This document shows positions 26,935-36,700 of a DNA stretch of 64,000 nucleotides, one piece after another; position 1 is the stretch's first letter, and every line of letters begins with the position of its first letter. A program made the translations under genes and the position numbers. Source of the stretch: Oceanimonas pelagia (lineage in GTDB: Bacteria; Pseudomonadota; Gammaproteobacteria; Enterobacterales; Aeromonadaceae); assembly GCF_030849025.1 (NCBI RefSeq), contig NZ_CP118224.1:3394501-3458500 (forward strand), read 5' to 3'. Under the pieces are notes generated by a model that saw only the letters and a list, made by a program, of their open reading frames with translations, was not told the DNA's origin and ran no database searches.

Positions 26935-29007
26935 TCACACCTTGCCGTAGTGATCCCGAGTGCCGAGCCAGCGCCGGATCAGCGGGGCCACGCAGCCGGG
27001 GTGGTGGTCGGCGAGATGGCGGGCCAGCCGCTGCACCTCGGGCAGCAGCGCCTGATCCCGCACCAGATCGGCAATCTTGAGATCTGCCAGGCCGGTCTGG
27101 CGGGTGCCCAGCAGCTCCCCCGGACCGCGAATTTCCAGATCCTTCTGGGCGATGACGAAGCCGTCGTTGGTGTCGCGCAGCACCCCCAGCCGCTGGGTGG
27201 CGGTTTTTGACAGGGGCGCATGGTAGAGCAGCACGCAGTGGGAAGCGGTGGCGCCCCGGCCCACCCGGCCGCGCAGCTGGTGCAACTGGGCCAGGCCCAG
27301 GCGCTCGGGGTTTTCGATGATCATCAACGAGGCATTGGGCACGTCCACTCCCACTTCAATCACGGTGGTGGCCACCAGCAGGTCCAGCTGGCCGTCCTTG
27401 AAACCGGCCATCACCGCCTGCTTTTCCGCCGCCTTCATACGGCCGTGCACCAGTCCCACTTTCAGCTCCGGCAGGCGGGCCGACAGGGCGGCGGCGGTGT
27501 CTTCCGCCGCCTGGCATTCCAGCACGTCCGACTCGTCAATCAGGGTGCACACCCAGTAGGCCTGCCGGCCCTCTTCACGGCATACTTGTCGTACCCGCTC
27601 GATCACCTCGTCGCGCCGAGTGTCGGGAATGGCGACCGTGGTGACCGGGGTGCGCCCGGGGGGCAGTTCGTCGATGATGGAGGTGTCGAGATCGGCATAG
27701 GCGGTCATGGCCAGGGTGCGGGGAATGGGGGTGGCGGTCATGATCAACTGGTGCGGATAGTACTCACCCTGGCTGCCTTTTTCCCGCAGGGCGAGGCGCT
27801 GGTGCACGCCAAAGCGATGCTGTTCGTCGATGATCACCAGCTCCAGGGCGTTGAACTGCACCTGCTCCTGAAACAGGGCGTGAGTGCCCACGATCATCGC
27901 CAGCTCGCCGCTGGCGAGCTGTTCCAGCTGCTCGGCCCGGGCCTTGCCCTTGACCTTGCCCGCCAGCCAGCCGACCCGAATGCCCAGGGGCGCCAGCCAG
28001 GCGGCAAAGTTGGCGGCGTGCTGCTCCGCCAGCAGCTCGGTGGGGGCCATCAGTGCCACCTGGCCCTGATTGCCGATCACCTGCAGTGCCGCCAGTGCCG
28101 CCACCAGGGTCTTGCCCGAGCCTACATCCCCTTGCACCAGCCGCATCATGGGCACGTTTTTGTGCAAATCGGCGCCGATTTCCGCCACCACCCGTTGCTG
28201 GGCCCCGGTAGGGGAAAACGGCAGCCGGGCCAGAAAGTCGTTTACCAGTGTCTCGGCGGGCGGCAGGGCCCGGGCCCGGTGGGCCTGGCCCTGCTCGCGC
28301 ACCTGCAGCACCGACAGGTTGTGGGCCAGCAGCTCCTCCATTACCAGCCGCTGCTGGGCCGGATGCTGGCCTTGTTCAAGCTGGTCCAGCGCCACATCGG
28401 GCGGTGGCCGGTGCAGCAGGCGCACGGCGTCGTTGAGGGGCAGTTGCCGGCGATACAGGCCCGGAGGCAGCAGCTCGGCCAGCGGGGTTTGTTCCAGCAG
28501 GGCAAGGGCCTGATCGGTGAGCTGGCGCAGGCTTACCTGGCGCAGGCCTTCGGTGGTGCCATACACCGGCGTGAGGCTGGTTTCCGTGCTGACCGGGTTG
28601 TCGCCCTGCAGCAGGCTGTATTCCGGGTGAATGATCTCCAGGCCGTGATGGCCGGGGCGAATTTCCCCAAAGGCGCGCAGCCGGGTGCCGGCGGTGAGGC
28701 TGTTTTTCTGGGCGGCGGCAAAGTTGAAAAAGCGCAGGGTGAGGGTGCCGCTGTGGTCTCGCAGCCGGCACAGCAGCATGCGCTTGCGGCCGTAACTGAT
28801 GTGGCTGTCGACCACCTCGCCCGCCACCGACACATGCATGCCGGGCCTGAGCTCGGCTACCGGGCAGATTTGGGTGCGGTCCTCGTAGCGCAGCGGCAGA
28901 TGAAACAGCAGGTCCTGCACCGTTTCCAGACCCAGCCGGTGCAATTTTTCCTGCATTTTGTCGCCCACCCCCTTGAGCAGGCTCAGCGGCATTTTGTCCA
29001 GCTTCAT
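26935..29007 (-). CDS. recG: ATP-dependent DNA helicase RecG
   Basis: Remodels stalled forks and branches Holliday junctions. The 690 residues match the family. The N-terminal wedge/OB domain (about 1-240) is followed by a superfamily 2 helicase core: GDVGSGKTLVA (Walker A), MAPTELLAEQHA, DEQHRFGVHQR (DEQH box), TATPIPRTLAM, TTVIEVGVDVPNA and QLRGRVGRG, then the TRG-like C-terminus. It is not next to spoT/trmH as in E. coli. A LexA-type SOS box sits 13 nt before the start codon. Confidence 0.98.
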   Translation of the reverse strand: MKLDKMPLSLLKGVGDKMQEKLHRLGLETVQDLLFHLPLRYEDRTQICPVAELRPGMHVSVAGEVVDSHISYGRKRMLLCRLRDHSGTLTLRFFNFAAAQKNSLTAGTRLRAFGEIRPGHHGLEIIHPEYSLLQGDNPVSTETSLTPVYGTTEGLRQVSLRQLTDQALALLEQTPLAELLPPGLYRRQLPLNDAVRLLHRPPPDVALDQLEQGQHPAQQRLVMEELLAHNLSVLQVREQGQAHRARALPPAETLVNDFLARLPFSPTGAQQRVVAEIGADLHKNVPMMRLVQGDVGSGKTLVAALAALQVIGNQGQVALMAPTELLAEQHAANFAAWLAPLGIRVGWLAGKVKGKARAEQLEQLASGELAMIVGTHALFQEQVQFNALELVIIDEQHRFGVHQRLALREKGSQGEYYPHQLIMTATPIPRTLAMTAYADLDTSIIDELPPGRTPVTTVAIPDTRRDEVIERVRQVCREEGRQAYWVCTLIDESDVLECQAAEDTAAALSARLPELKVGLVHGRMKAAEKQAVMAGFKDGQLDLLVATTVIEVGVDVPNASLMIIENPERLGLAQLHQLRGRVGRGATASHCVLLYHAPLSKTATQRLGVLRDTNDGFVIAQKDLEIRGPGELLGTRQTGLADLKIADLVRDQALLPEVQRLARHLADHHPGCVAPLIRRWLGTRDHYGKV

Positions 29008-29019
29008 GGCGGCCCTTTA

Positions 29020-29035
29020 CTGTAAATATGTACAG
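29020..29035 (-). promoter_or_regulatory. LexA-type SOS box before recG
   Basis: CTGTAAATATGTACAG fits CTGT-N8-ACAG with an AT-rich centre, preceded by TA as in the 20-bp E. coli consensus. It is centred about 20 nt upstream of the recG ATG, where bound LexA would block transcription. Confidence 0.7.
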
Positions 29036-29070
29036 AGAATAGCAAAGCCGGATTCAGAAGGGGACTGCCA

Positions 29071-29098
29071 TTCCCCGCTCCCGAGTCCCCGCCTCCGG
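29071..29098. repeat. C-rich heptamer repeats, about 4 imperfect units
   Basis: Units TTCCCCG, CTCCCGA, GTCCCCG, CCTCCGG in 7-nt register, between pssA and recG. They resemble the heptamers on the other side of pssA at 30551-30613. Confidence 0.55.
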
Positions 29099-29102
29099 TT
29101 TT

Positions 29103-30452
29103 TCAGAGCAGGCGTTTCAGCAGCACATTGGCCTGGGTGCGCTGCACCCGCTTGAGCAGCCGTTGCACCGGCTCCGGGTAGTCGCCGAGCTGCTCGATTT
29201 CGGTGAAGTGGCCCAGCCGCCGGCAGTGCTGCAATATGTTGGCCTTTTCGGCTTCAAACTCGGCCTGCAGCTTGTGTTCCGGGTCCTGCAGCAGCAGGCC
29301 GTTTTCCAGATCCAGCCCCCAGGCGCGGGGATTGAGGTTGTTGCCGGTGATCATGGCCAGATCATCGTCCACGAACAGCCCCTTGAGGTGATAGGAGTTG
29401 CGGTCGTGGTGCCAGAGCATGATGTTGAGCTTGCCCTGATAGATAAAGGTCTGGTTGGCCCGGGCAAACCGGCGCAGGTTGGCCTCATACAGATAGGGCA
29501 GCCCGCCTATGGTGCGAAACGGCTCTTCCGGTGGAATGTAGAAGTCGTTGGCGGTCTTGTCGCCGATCACCAGGGTGACTTCCCGCCCTTTTTTGAGCTG
29601 GCTGCGAATGTCCCGGGCCAGGGACTTGGGCAGGTTGAAATAGGGGGTGCACAGGAACAGCTTTTCCTTGGTGCCCCGCACCAGGGTGCGTATGGTTCGG
29701 TTGAGCTTGTTGCCGCGCTTGCCCAGGCCCGCCAGTGGGGTAATGGCCACTTCGCCGGGCCGGCGGGGCTGGTGCTCAAACAGGTACTGGCCCCGGCGCA
29801 GTTGCTGGCGAAACTGGCGAATGGGCTGGCGCAGCCGCCGCGCGGTGGGAATGTCGGGCCGGTTCAGGGCCGGCACCGCCGGATTGTGGGTAAACAGCCG
29901 GTCCACATAGTCGATCATGGCATCGGCCAGACCGGCGTCGGTGATCTCGTGGTAGCGATCAAAGCGGTAACGGCCGTTCTGGTGCAGGTAGATGTCGTTG
30001 AGGCTGGCGCCGGAATAGAGCAGGGTGTTGTCAAACACAAAGCCCTTGAGATGCAGCACCCCCAGCAGCTCCCGGCCCTTGACCGGCACCCCATAAATGG
30101 CGATGGGATGCGCGTAGCGTTGGGCAAATTCCTGATACATCAGGTGGTTGCCACTCTGGCCCTGGTGACCGATAAGCCCCCGTTGGGCCCGGTGGAAGTC
30201 CACATACAGGCGCACATCCAGTGCCGGATTGGCCTGCTTGGCCTCGTGCAGGGCGGTGAGAATCTCCCGGCCGGCGTCGTCGTCCTGCAGGTAGAGCGCC
30301 ACCAGACAGATGCGGGTTTGTGCCGAGGCGATGAGCGCCAGCAGCCGCTCCTTGAAGGCGGCGGCGGAGTGCAGCACCCGTACCTGCCCGGCATCCACCG
30401 ACAGGGCGGGCAGGCGCTGCAGCAGGCTTCGGTAATAGTTGGCTAGTTGCAT
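29103..30452 (-). CDS. pssA: CDP-diacylglycerol-serine O-phosphatidyltransferase (PLD type)
   Basis: Makes phosphatidylserine, the precursor of phosphatidylethanolamine, at the inner membrane. The 449 residues have two phospholipase-D HKD motifs: HLKGFVFDNTLLYSGASLND and HLKGLFVDDDLAMITGNNL. The basic stretches and FHRAQRGLIGHQ match E. coli PssA, which is similarly long. Heptamer repeats flank the gene on both sides. Confidence 0.95.
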   Translation of the reverse strand: MQLANYYRSLLQRLPALSVDAGQVRVLHSAAAFKERLLALIASAQTRICLVALYLQDDDAGREILTALHEAKQANPALDVRLYVDFHRAQRGLIGHQGQSGNHLMYQEFAQRYAHPIAIYGVPVKGRELLGVLHLKGFVFDNTLLYSGASLNDIYLHQNGRYRFDRYHEITDAGLADAMIDYVDRLFTHNPAVPALNRPDIPTARRLRQPIRQFRQQLRRGQYLFEHQPRRPGEVAITPLAGLGKRGNKLNRTIRTLVRGTKEKLFLCTPYFNLPKSLARDIRSQLKKGREVTLVIGDKTANDFYIPPEEPFRTIGGLPYLYEANLRRFARANQTFIYQGKLNIMLWHHDRNSYHLKGLFVDDDLAMITGNNLNPRAWGLDLENGLLLQDPEHKLQAEFEAEKANILQHCRRLGHFTEIEQLGDYPEPVQRLLKRVQRTQANVLLKRLL

Positions 30453-30550
30453 AATGAACCTGGTTTATGACGTTGCCGTTTAAGACCATACTCAAACGAC
30501 AAAATTCGGTGCAGTTTACCGAATTAGGGCAAAGGGCGGCAAATAACTGC

Positions 30551-30613
30551 GGGGATTGGGGAGCAGGGAACAGGGAATGGTTCTACTCCCTATTCCCCAG
30601 TCCCTGATCCCTC
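30551..30613. repeat. Inverted heptamer array upstream of pssA
   Basis: Left arm GGGGATT GGGGAGC AGGGAAC AGGGAAT (30551-30578), right arm TCCCTAT TCCCCAG TCCCTGA TCCCTC (30587-30613), 8-nt spacer: two heptamer runs of opposite orientation able to form one long imperfect hairpin. The last bases overlap the stop of the M24 peptidase gene, so it may also work as its terminator. Confidence 0.75.
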
Positions 30614-32402
30614 AAAGAGGACGTGTCGCCTGCTCCAGCCAGATCAGATCCTCGCCGGCCAGCTGCGGGCTGATTTTTTCCCACACGCCGGCGTGATAGT
30701 GGTTCAGCCAGTCGATGTGCCGGGTGTCCAGCCAGGCGGTGTCGATCAGACGGCGGTCAAAGGGCACCTGGGTAAGATGTTCAAACTCGAACACCGGAAT
30801 GTCGCCGTCGGTCTCGGCGGGCTGCACCACTTCCAGGTTTTCGCAGCGAATGCCAAAGGCGTTTTCCCGGTAATAGCCGGGCTCGTTGGAGACGATCATG
30901 CCGGTGGCCAGGGGTACTGTGCTGCCCCTGGGGGAGATGCGCTGGGGACCTTCGTGCACGCTGAGAAAGTGGCCCACGCCGTGGCCGGTGCCGTGATCGA
31001 AGTTGTAGCCCTGTTGCCACAGCGGCATGCGCGCCAGGGCGTCCAGTTGCAGGCCGCCGGTGCCGGCGGGAAAGCGGGCGCAGGCCAGATCGATATGGCC
31101 GCGCAGTACCAGGGTGAACAGCTTGCGCATTTCCTCACTCGGTTCGCCCACCGCCACGGTGCGGGTAATGTCGGTGGTGCCGTCCAGATACTGGCCGCCG
31201 GAGTCCACCAGGTAGATGGCATCCTGCCCCAGTTTGCGCGGTGTGCCGTTGCCGTGGTGGTAGTGGCACATGGCGGCATTGGGGCCCAGCGCCGAGATGG
31301 TGCCGAAGCTGGGCTCCACAAACTCGGGGTGTTCCGCCCGCAGGGCGTGCAGTTTGTCGGCCAGGGTGCCTTCGTCTTCAAGCTCGGGGTTGGGCTCGGC
31401 GAGGCGGCGATCCAGCCAGGCCAGAAAGCGGCACACGGCCACACCGTCGCGCAGGTGGGCGGTACGGCTGCCCTGCACTTCCACCGGGTTCTTGCAGGCC
31501 TTGGGCAGCATGCAGGGATCGTCGGCAAACACCAGCTCGGCACCGGCCTGCTCCAGTACCAGGCTGCTCCAGGCGTTGGCGGTGGTGGGGTCGAGCTGCA
31601 CCCGGGCCCCTTTTTTGCCCAGCTCGCGCAGGGCAGCTTCCAGCTCGCTCACCGGCGCCAGGCTGACGTTAACGCCGCTGTGGCCGGTCAGGTCCAGGTC
31701 TTCAAATTTGGCGGGCTCGGCAAACAGCTGCACGCGGCCGTCTTGGTGCAGCAGGGCAAAGCCCAGCACCACCGGCAGGCAGGGAATGTCGCGGCCGCGA
31801 ATGTTGAGCAGCCAGTTGATGGGCTCGGCCTGGGTCAGCAGCTGCGCGTCTATGTGGTTGGCAGCCAGCTGTTCGGCAATGCGGTTGCGCTTGGCCTCGC
31901 TGTGCTGGCCGCTGTATTCCTGAGAGAGCAGCAGGGCGGGGCGTATTTCCGGCTCGGGCCTGTCGTGCCAGTGATGGTCGATGGGGTTGAGGCTCACCGG
32001 CACCAGCTCCATACCCCGGGCCGCCAGTTTCTTTTTGGCGGCATCAAACCAGCCCCGGCTGTGCAGGCGCGGATCAACGCCCACCCGGGCGCCGGCGGCC
32101 AGCTCGCCCAGCACATAGTCGAGCACAGGCTGTTCGATCAGATGACGATACTCAAACAGGGCGCTGTCGCACTGGTGGCGCACCTGCACGGTATAGCGGC
32201 CATCCACAAACACCGCCGCCTTGCCGGTCAGCACCACGGCGGCGCCGGCGGAGCCGGTAAAACCGGTGAGCCAGGCCAGGCGCTCGGCGTAGGGGGGAAT
32301 GTATTCACCCAGGTGCTCGTCGTCGTGGGGCACGATAAAGGCGTCCAGTTGCTGTTGCCGCAGGTCGTCACGAACATGGGCAAGGCGTTGGGCGTGGGTC
32401 AT
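30612..32402 (-). CDS. Aminopeptidase P family (M24) metallopeptidase, long form
   Basis: 596-residue Xaa-Pro aminopeptidase-like enzyme with two creatinase N-domains (about 1-290) and a pita-bread catalytic domain (about 300-540), as in the eukaryotic-type XPNPEP1 group. Metal ligands are seen in LVDSGGQYLDGTTDITRT (two Asp), GTGHGVGHFLSVHEGP (His), SNEPGYY (Glu) and CENLEVV (Glu). AAGGA lies 6 nt before the start. It is longer than E. coli PepP (441 residues), so it is a distinct subfamily. Confidence 0.92.
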   Translation of the reverse strand: MTHAQRLAHVRDDLRQQQLDAFIVPHDDEHLGEYIPPYAERLAWLTGFTGSAGAAVVLTGKAAVFVDGRYTVQVRHQCDSALFEYRHLIEQPVLDYVLGELAAGARVGVDPRLHSRGWFDAAKKKLAARGMELVPVSLNPIDHHWHDRPEPEIRPALLLSQEYSGQHSEAKRNRIAEQLAANHIDAQLLTQAEPINWLLNIRGRDIPCLPVVLGFALLHQDGRVQLFAEPAKFEDLDLTGHSGVNVSLAPVSELEAALRELGKKGARVQLDPTTANAWSSLVLEQAGAELVFADDPCMLPKACKNPVEVQGSRTAHLRDGVAVCRFLAWLDRRLAEPNPELEDEGTLADKLHALRAEHPEFVEPSFGTISALGPNAAMCHYHHGNGTPRKLGQDAIYLVDSGGQYLDGTTDITRTVAVGEPSEEMRKLFTLVLRGHIDLACARFPAGTGGLQLDALARMPLWQQGYNFDHGTGHGVGHFLSVHEGPQRISPRGSTVPLATGMIVSNEPGYYRENAFGIRCENLEVVQPAETDGDIPVFEFEHLTQVPFDRRLIDTAWLDTRHIDWLNHYHAGVWEKISPQLAGEDLIWLEQATRPL

Positions 32403-32477
32403 GGCGATTCCTTAACGAGATATTTGAATGAAATGGCGCCGGCCGGCAGCGCGTGTTTTCACCGTGTGTCGCTCACT

Positions 32478-33386
32478 CTACTCCGCGCCCGAGGGCTTGG
32501 CAAACCGCCCCCGGGGGCGCCATTGCTGGATCAGCAGGGCGGTAACGATCATCATCAGGCCCACCAGGGTGGCCGGGTAGATTTGCTCGCCCACCAGCAG
32601 CCGCAGCAGCAGCAGCGAGGCAAAGGGCGAGATAAAAATCAGGTTGGAGATACGGGCGGTGTTTTCGGCGTGGCGCAGCGCCAGCAGCCACATCACAAAG
32701 GCAAAGCCCATTTCAAACAGGCCCACATAAATGGCGCCCACCCAGCCCTGCCAGGCGGTGAGGGCGAAGTCCGACAGCCAGGCGGTGGCTGTCACCACCA
32801 CCGGCAGCCCCAGCATAAAACTTAAGGTCAGGGCCACCAATGGGTCGGCCTGGTTGCGGGTGTTGAGGATCCAGTAGCCGGCCCACAGCAGGGTGGATCC
32901 CAGCGCCAGGGTGACGCCGAGGGGGCTTTCAAAGTTGAGGCTGAGCAGGTCACCCCGGGTGGCGATGACCATGGCCCCCGAGTAGCCGAGCGCGATGGCC
33001 ACCCAGTCCTGGCGGCGAATGGTCTGGCCCAGAAAGGGCACCGCCAGCAGGGTGAGGGTAATGGCCCAGGTGTAGTTGAGAGTCTGGGCCTGTTGCGCCG
33101 GCAGCAGATCGTAGGCCTGAAACAGCACCAGATAATAGAGTGCCGGGTTGAGCAGGCCCAGCAGGGCGTAGTAACCCGGGTTCTGTTTAAAGGTACGGCC
33201 CAGCAGCTGCAGCTTGCCCTGGCGGGCCAGCAGGCCGAGCAGCAGCAGCAACGAGCTGATGGTGGCCACCAGCAGCAGCTGGGCCGGTTCAAAATAACCC
33301 AGCGAGAGCTTGAAGGCGCTGGCCACGGTGGACCAGCAGGCCACCGCACCCAGTCCGAAAAGATAGGCTTTTTTCTGATTCTTCAT
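32478..33386 (-). CDS. EamA/DMT-superfamily exporter
   Basis: 302 residues with ten hydrophobic helices in two EamA repeats (about 8-140 and 150-285). The N-terminus AYLFGLGAVACWSTVASAFKLSL and the second-half FEMGFAFVMWLLALRHAENTARISNLIF are typical. The family exports amino acids, sugars or metabolites, so no substrate is assigned. It lies 75 nt upstream of the peptidase gene on the same strand and may share its transcript. Confidence 0.9.
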   Translation of the reverse strand: MKNQKKAYLFGLGAVACWSTVASAFKLSLGYFEPAQLLLVATISSLLLLLGLLARQGKLQLLGRTFKQNPGYYALLGLLNPALYYLVLFQAYDLLPAQQAQTLNYTWAITLTLLAVPFLGQTIRRQDWVAIALGYSGAMVIATRGDLLSLNFESPLGVTLALGSTLLWAGYWILNTRNQADPLVALTLSFMLGLPVVVTATAWLSDFALTAWQGWVGAIYVGLFEMGFAFVMWLLALRHAENTARISNLIFISPFASLLLLRLLVGEQIYPATLVGLMMIVTALLIQQWRPRGRFAKPSGAE

Positions 33387-33490
33387 AGTATTGCCCCGTG
33401 CAGTAAGGTGGGCAGTGTAGGCAGCCGCTCAGGCGTGAGCAAGGGGCCTGATCACAGCTTCTTACAACCGAAGCGGCGCAAGGGGGGTAC

Positions 33491-33682
33491 TCACAGCTCT
33501 TCAAAGGGGCGGCGTTTTTCCTTTTCCAGCACCAGCTTTTCCAGAGTGGTAATGCGCTCCAGCAGCCGGCGCTGTTCGGCCTCCAGTTCCCTGACCCGGT
33601 TTTCCAGCTCGTTCTGGGCCCGGCTCTGTCCGAGCACCAGCACCAGACCGATGCCCAGCGCCAGCAAAATCCATAGCGTCAT
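33491..33682 (-). CDS. Small membrane-anchored coiled-coil protein
   Basis: 63 residues: one N-terminal membrane helix (WILLALGIGLVLVLG), then a heptad-rich coiled coil (ENRVRELEAEQRRLLERITT) and a charged tail KEKRRPFEEL. A GGGAG ribosome-binding site lies 6 nt upstream, and codon usage matches the neighbours, so I consider it real. The layout recalls PspB, but there is no psp context here. Function unknown. Confidence 0.7.
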   Translation of the reverse strand: MTLWILLALGIGLVLVLGQSRAQNELENRVRELEAEQRRLLERITTLEKLVLEKEKRRPFEEL

Positions 33683-33724
33683 TCTGTTCTCCCTGTTGGC
33701 GGCATTGCCCTTACAGCATGGCCC

Positions 33725-33758
33725 AAAAACAAAAAGGGCTGCGTAATGCAGCCCTTTT
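33725..33758 (-). terminator. Rho-independent terminator of the RND operon
   Basis: Stem AAAAGGGCTGC / GCAGCCCTTTT (33732-33758) with a GTAAT loop. Read on the minus strand it ends in TTTTTGTTTTT, 18 nt after the RND pump stop. Confidence 0.9.
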
Positions 33759-33775
33759 GCGGATTACAGGTTGGC

Positions 33776-36700
33776 TCAGTGGCCGGCCAGCGCCTTGGGC
33801 GCCTGGGTTTCGTCAAACTCCGGCAACGGCCGGTGACGGGAGGCCAGGAAGGTGTAGATCACCGGCAGCACGAACAGGGTAAACAGGGTACCTATGCTCA
33901 GGCCGGAGACGATGACGATGCCCATGCCAAAGCGCGAGAAGGCGCCGGCGCCCTCGGCAAACAGCAGTGGGATCAGGCCCGCCACCATGGCGGCAGTGGT
34001 CATCAGAATGGCGCGCAGACGAATGCGGGCCGCCACGCGGATGGCCTGGGTGCGATCCCGGCCCCGGTGCAGTTGTTCCTCCTTGGCCACCTCGCACATC
34101 AGAATGCCGTGCTTGGTGATGATGCCCACCAGGGTGATCAGGCCCACCTGGGTATAGATATTCATGGTCGCCAGTCCCCAGGCCAGCGCCACCAGGGCGC
34201 CGGAAATGGCCAGCGGCACCGACACCATGATCACCAGCGGGTCGCGCACGCTTTCAAACTGGGACGCCAGCACCAGGAAGATGATGAACAGCGCCAGCAG
34301 GAAGGTCATGTACAGGGCATTGCCCTCGGTGACGAACTGGCGGGCAGCGCCCAGGTAGTCGTGGTTATAGCCGGCGGGCAGCTCGGCGGTGACGCTCTGC
34401 TCCAGGAAGCCGATGGCATCGCCCATGGACACGCCCGGTGTAAGCACGGCACCTATGGTGGCCGAGTTCAGCTGGTTGTAGTGGGGCAGGGCGCGGGGCT
34501 GGGCCTCCATGGTGATGGACACCAGGTTGGCCAGCGGCACCATGTCGCCGTTGTGGGCGCGCACATAGTAGTCCTTGATGGAGTCCGGATTGAGCCGGTC
34601 GGCCCGGGCCACCTGCGGAATCACCTCATAGCTGCGGCCGTCCAGATCCACCCGGTTGACGTAGCCGTCGCTCATCATGGTGGACAGGGTCAGGGCGATG
34701 TCCTGCATGGTGACGCCGTAGGCGCCGGCCTTGTCCCGGTTCACCTGAATCTTCATGGTGCCCGCGTCAAAGGCCAGATCCAGCTCGCTGTAGACGAACA
34801 ACGGGCTTCGGCTGACCTTTTGCAGCACCTCGGCGGCTACTTCATACAGGCTTTCAAAGTTGTTCGGGGTGGTCAGCACATACTGCACCGGCAGGCCGCT
34901 GGAGGCGCCGGGCAGCTCGGGGAACTCAAAGGCACTGATGGCCACCGCCGGAATGGCCTGCAGCGGCGGGGTCAGCCGCTCGATCACCGCTTTCTGGGCA
35001 TCCCGCTGGCTCCAGGGTTTGAGCACCGCCACCGCCAGCCCCTGGTTGGCGTTGGGCACGCCGGCAATGGTCAGTGAGGTGGACAGGGCATCGTCCTTGT
35101 TCAGCACTTCCACCGCCTTGCGCATGTTGTTTTCGATATAGTCGAGGTTGGCGGTGTTGGGCGCCTTGGCCATCATCAGGAAGGCGCCCTTGTCTTCACT
35201 GGGGGCCAGCTCGCTGGGAATAAAGCTGAACAGCACCGGCATGGAGCCGAACACCAGCAGGGCGAAGGCGATCACCACCGGACGTCTGGCCAGCACCGCA
35301 TCCAGCATGCGGGCATAGCCGTCGGTCAGGCGATCCAGGGTGTTCTCCACCCCCTGTTCAAAGCGGCTGGGGTTGACGTGGGGCTTGAGCAGCCTGGAAC
35401 ACATCATGGGCGACAGGGTCAGCGCCACCACGCCGGAGATAAACACGGCCCCGGCCAGGGTCAGGGCGAACTCCTTGAACAGCGAGCCGGTAATGCCCCC
35501 CATCAGGGCGATGGGGGCGTACACCGCCGCCAGGGTGATGGTCATGGTGATCACCGGCACCGCAATTTCCCGGGTACCGAGAATGGCGGCCCGGTAGGGC
35601 GACTCCCCGGCCTTGATGTGCCGGTCGACGTTTTCCACCACCACGATGGCGTCATCCACCACCAGACCGATGGCCAGCACCATGGCCAGCAGGGTCATCA
35701 GGTTGATGCTGAAGCCGAACAGGCTCATCAGAATGGCCACGCCGATCAGCGACAGCGGAATGGTGATAATGGGGATCAGCACCGCCCGCAGCGAGCCCAG
35801 GAACAGGGTGATCACCACCACCACGATCAACGAGGCCTCGAGAATGGTTTTCACCACCTCGTGAATGGACTCGTTGATGGCGTCGGTGGCGTCATACAAC
35901 AGCTCCATTTTGATGGTGTCGGGCATGTTGCGTTCGAGGTCGGGCAGCATGTTGCGCACGTTCTCGGCCACGGTCAGCGGGTTGGCCGAGGGCGTGGGGT
36001 CCACCCCTATGATCACCGCCGGCTGGCCGTCGGCCAGGGCGCGCACCACGTCGTGGCTCTTTTCCAGCGACACCCTGGCCACGTCGCGCAGGCGTACCAC
36101 GGCGTCGTTGCGGGTGGCGATCACCAGCGACTCCAGCTCCTCGGCGGTCTCAATCTGGGTGTTGATGTCGCTGTTGTAGAGCATGTAATAGCCGGTGGCC
36201 TGGCCGGCGGCGGCCTGGTAGTTGTTGGCCTGCAGCACCGACAGCACCTCGGGGGCGGTGAGCTGCTGGGCGGCGAGGCGCAGCGGATCCAGCCAGATGC
36301 GCAGGGCGAACTTGGCGCCGCCGAACAGGTTGATCTTGGCCACCCCGTCCACCGAGTAGAACTGGGGCCGTACCACCCGCTCCAGGTAGTCGTTGATCTG
36401 GGGCGAGTTCAGCTGTTCACTGCTGAAGGAGATGTACATGATGGAGGTTGAAGCCCCCGTGGTCATTTCCAGACTGGGATCTTCCGCTTCCCGGGGCAGC
36501 TGGGAACGCACCGAGTTGACCCGCGCCAGTATGTCCGACAGCGCCGCGTTGGAATCGGTGTTGAGCTTCATCTGCACCGTGATCCTGGAGCTGCCGTTGC
36601 TGCTCGACGAGGTCATGAAGTCGATGTTGTCGGCCTGGGCAATGGCCTGCTCCAGGGGCTGGGTAATAAAGCCCTGAATCAGATCGGCGCTGGCGCCGTA

